Assembly (NCBI GenBank): GCA_964412235.1
Contig: CAYPNT010000041.1
Span: 1 to 23,231 of the forward strand
Origin: JAYZQT01 sp964412235
Lineage (GTDB): Bacteria; Pseudomonadota; Alphaproteobacteria; MPNO01; UBA830
Length of the DNA stretch: 23,231 nucleotides
Direction of reading: 5' to 3'
The notes beneath the pieces were generated by a model. The model worked only from the letters and a program-made list of their open reading frames with translations, was not told the origin of the DNA and did no database searches. Position 1 is the first letter of the stretch; each line of letters starts with the position of its first letter. Positions 22,385 to 23,231 of this stretch are shown piece after piece. The position numbers and the translations under genes were made by a program.

Positions 22385-23231
22385 GCTTTGGAATGGGTAC
22401 CTTTGGCCTGGGATAATCATTTTCGGGCAAATTTTACTTATTGTGTTACCTGTCACGGCGGCCGTTGCATATTTAACGTTTGCGGAACGGAAGGTTATTG
22501 CAGCCATGCAGTTACGCAAGGGTCCAAATGTCGTGGGACCTTTCGGTTTACTGCAACCACTTGCGGACGGCCTGAAGCTGCTTGTTAAGGAAACGATAAT
22601 ACCTTCTGGTGCCAATCAGGTGGTTTTTATTTTGGCGCCAATGTTAACTTTTGTTTTGGCCCTTATCGCCTGGGCGGTTATCCCCTTTGACGCTGGTTGG
22701 GTCCTTGCCGACATTAACGTCGGTGTTCTTTACCTTTTCGCAATCTCATCGCTGGGAGTATATGGAATTATTATGGCCGGTTGGGCAAGTAATTCTAAAT
22801 ATGCCTTTTTAGGGGCGCTCCGTTCCGCGGCGCAAATGGTTTCGTATGAGGTGGCAATAGGATTTGTAATCATTACGGTGCTGCTATGCGTGGGTTCGTT
22901 AAATCTGACCGATATTGTGATGGCCCAGCAAGGGGATGGTTTTTGGAATTGGTATTGGTTGCCACTACTACCTATGTTTGTGATTTTCTTTGTCTCCACA
23001 TTGGCTGAAACGAACCGACATCCATTTGATCTTCCGGAGGCTGAGGCAGAACTGGTTTCCGGCTACAACGTTGAGTATTCATCTATGACCTTTGCTTTAT
23101 TCTTTCTGGGAGAATACGCAAATATGATTTTGATGAGTGCGATGACTGCTATTCTTTTTTTGGGAGGGTGGTTGCCACCGTTTGATATTGTTCCATTTAC
23201 ATGGGTTCCTGGTCCATTGTGGTTCGTTATA
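22377..23231 (+). CDS. nuoH: NADH-quinone oxidoreductase subunit H, cut by window end
   Basis: The ATG at 22377 overlaps the nuoG stop by eight bases, and the frame stays open to the last base of the window (285 codons of an expected 330-350). The translation MAELWNGYLWPGIIIFGQIL and the motifs AERKVIAAMQLRKGPN, GLLQPLADGLKLLVKE, SAAQMVSYEVA and ETNRHPFDLPEAEAELVSGY are diagnostic. NuoH is a membrane subunit that frames the quinone channel and the E-channel of proton transfer. Several transmembrane helices are visible; the remaining C-terminal helices lie beyond the window. Confidence 0.95.
   Translation, partial: MAELWNGYLWPGIIIFGQILLIVLPVTAAVAYLTFAERKVIAAMQLRKGPNVVGPFGLLQPLADGLKLLVKETIIPSGANQVVFILAPMLTFVLALIAWAVIPFDAGWVLADINVGVLYLFAISSLGVYGIIMAGWASNSKYAFLGALRSAAQMVSYEVAIGFVIITVLLCVGSLNLTDIVMAQQGDGFWNWYWLPLLPMFVIFFVSTLAETNRHPFDLPEAEAELVSGYNVEYSSMTFALFFLGEYANMILMSAMTAILFLGGWLPPFDIVPFTWVPGPLWFVI

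Noticed and set aside
1..23231. CRISPR arrays, insertion sequences with terminal repeats, rRNA
   Set aside because: I saw no regularly spaced repeats, no transposase-like product, and no rRNA sequence.

Overview
The window looks like chromosomal DNA of an alphaproteobacterium. The main reason is a classic nuoABCDEFGH run whose proteins carry alphaproteobacterial-style motifs and spacing. NuoG starts MLKLTIDG and has three N-terminal Fe-S sites, and NuoB ends in the usual ALLYGI..LQKKIRR tail. A tRNA-Asp with encoded CCA and ordinary Shine-Dalgarno sites also fit. Species cannot be fixed from this sequence alone.

Layout, left to right. (1) 1-3590 is strikingly AT-rich. It holds the C-terminal remnant of a tyrosine recombinase, an SGNH/GDSL-like membrane-anchored esterase candidate, a possible 38-residue one-helix protein, and an OafA-type acyltransferase. 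It looks like acquired surface-polysaccharide modification DNA. (2) 3592-3668 is tRNA-Asp(GUC). It is followed by a small secreted EF-hand protein, a terminator, and an imperfect second copy of the tRNA 3' end. (3) 4415-7065 is a divergent pair: an isochorismatase-family cysteine hydrolase on the minus strand, and the alpha and beta subunits of a Rieske ring-hydroxylating dioxygenase on the plus strand. Their shared upstream region contains two inverted repeats. (4) 7066-8069 is an AT-rich patch with a reading frame broken by two TAA codons and an unrecognised acidic 151-residue ORF. (5) 8070-11741 on the minus strand encodes a lone molybdenum-hydroxylase large subunit and an enolase-superfamily enzyme closely resembling D-tartrate dehydratase. 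(6) 12055-15669 on the plus strand is a full three-subunit molybdenum hydroxylase (FAD, 2x[2Fe-2S], Mo subunits). (7) 15723 to the window end is the start of the respiratory complex I operon, nuoA to a truncated nuoH.

Sections 3-6 read as catabolic accessory genes: oxygenase, hydrolase, dehydratase and two Mo-hydroxylases. They end only 53 bases before the housekeeping nuo operon. The electrons from the Mo-hydroxylases and NADH from oxidised products could both feed the respiratory chain, but that link is inference. No dedicated regulator, Rieske reductase/ferredoxin or Mo-enzyme maturation gene is visible here.

The most notable observation is that the tartrate-dehydratase-like gene extends 27 codons upstream of its first ATG, in frame and with clear family-like sequence. 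The extension begins at a Shine-Dalgarno site followed at 7 bases by ATA, with no ATG, GTG or TTG available. It is either a non-canonical AUA start, a start-codon mutation, or a sequencing error. I did not find convincing evidence of a wholly new multi-gene system.
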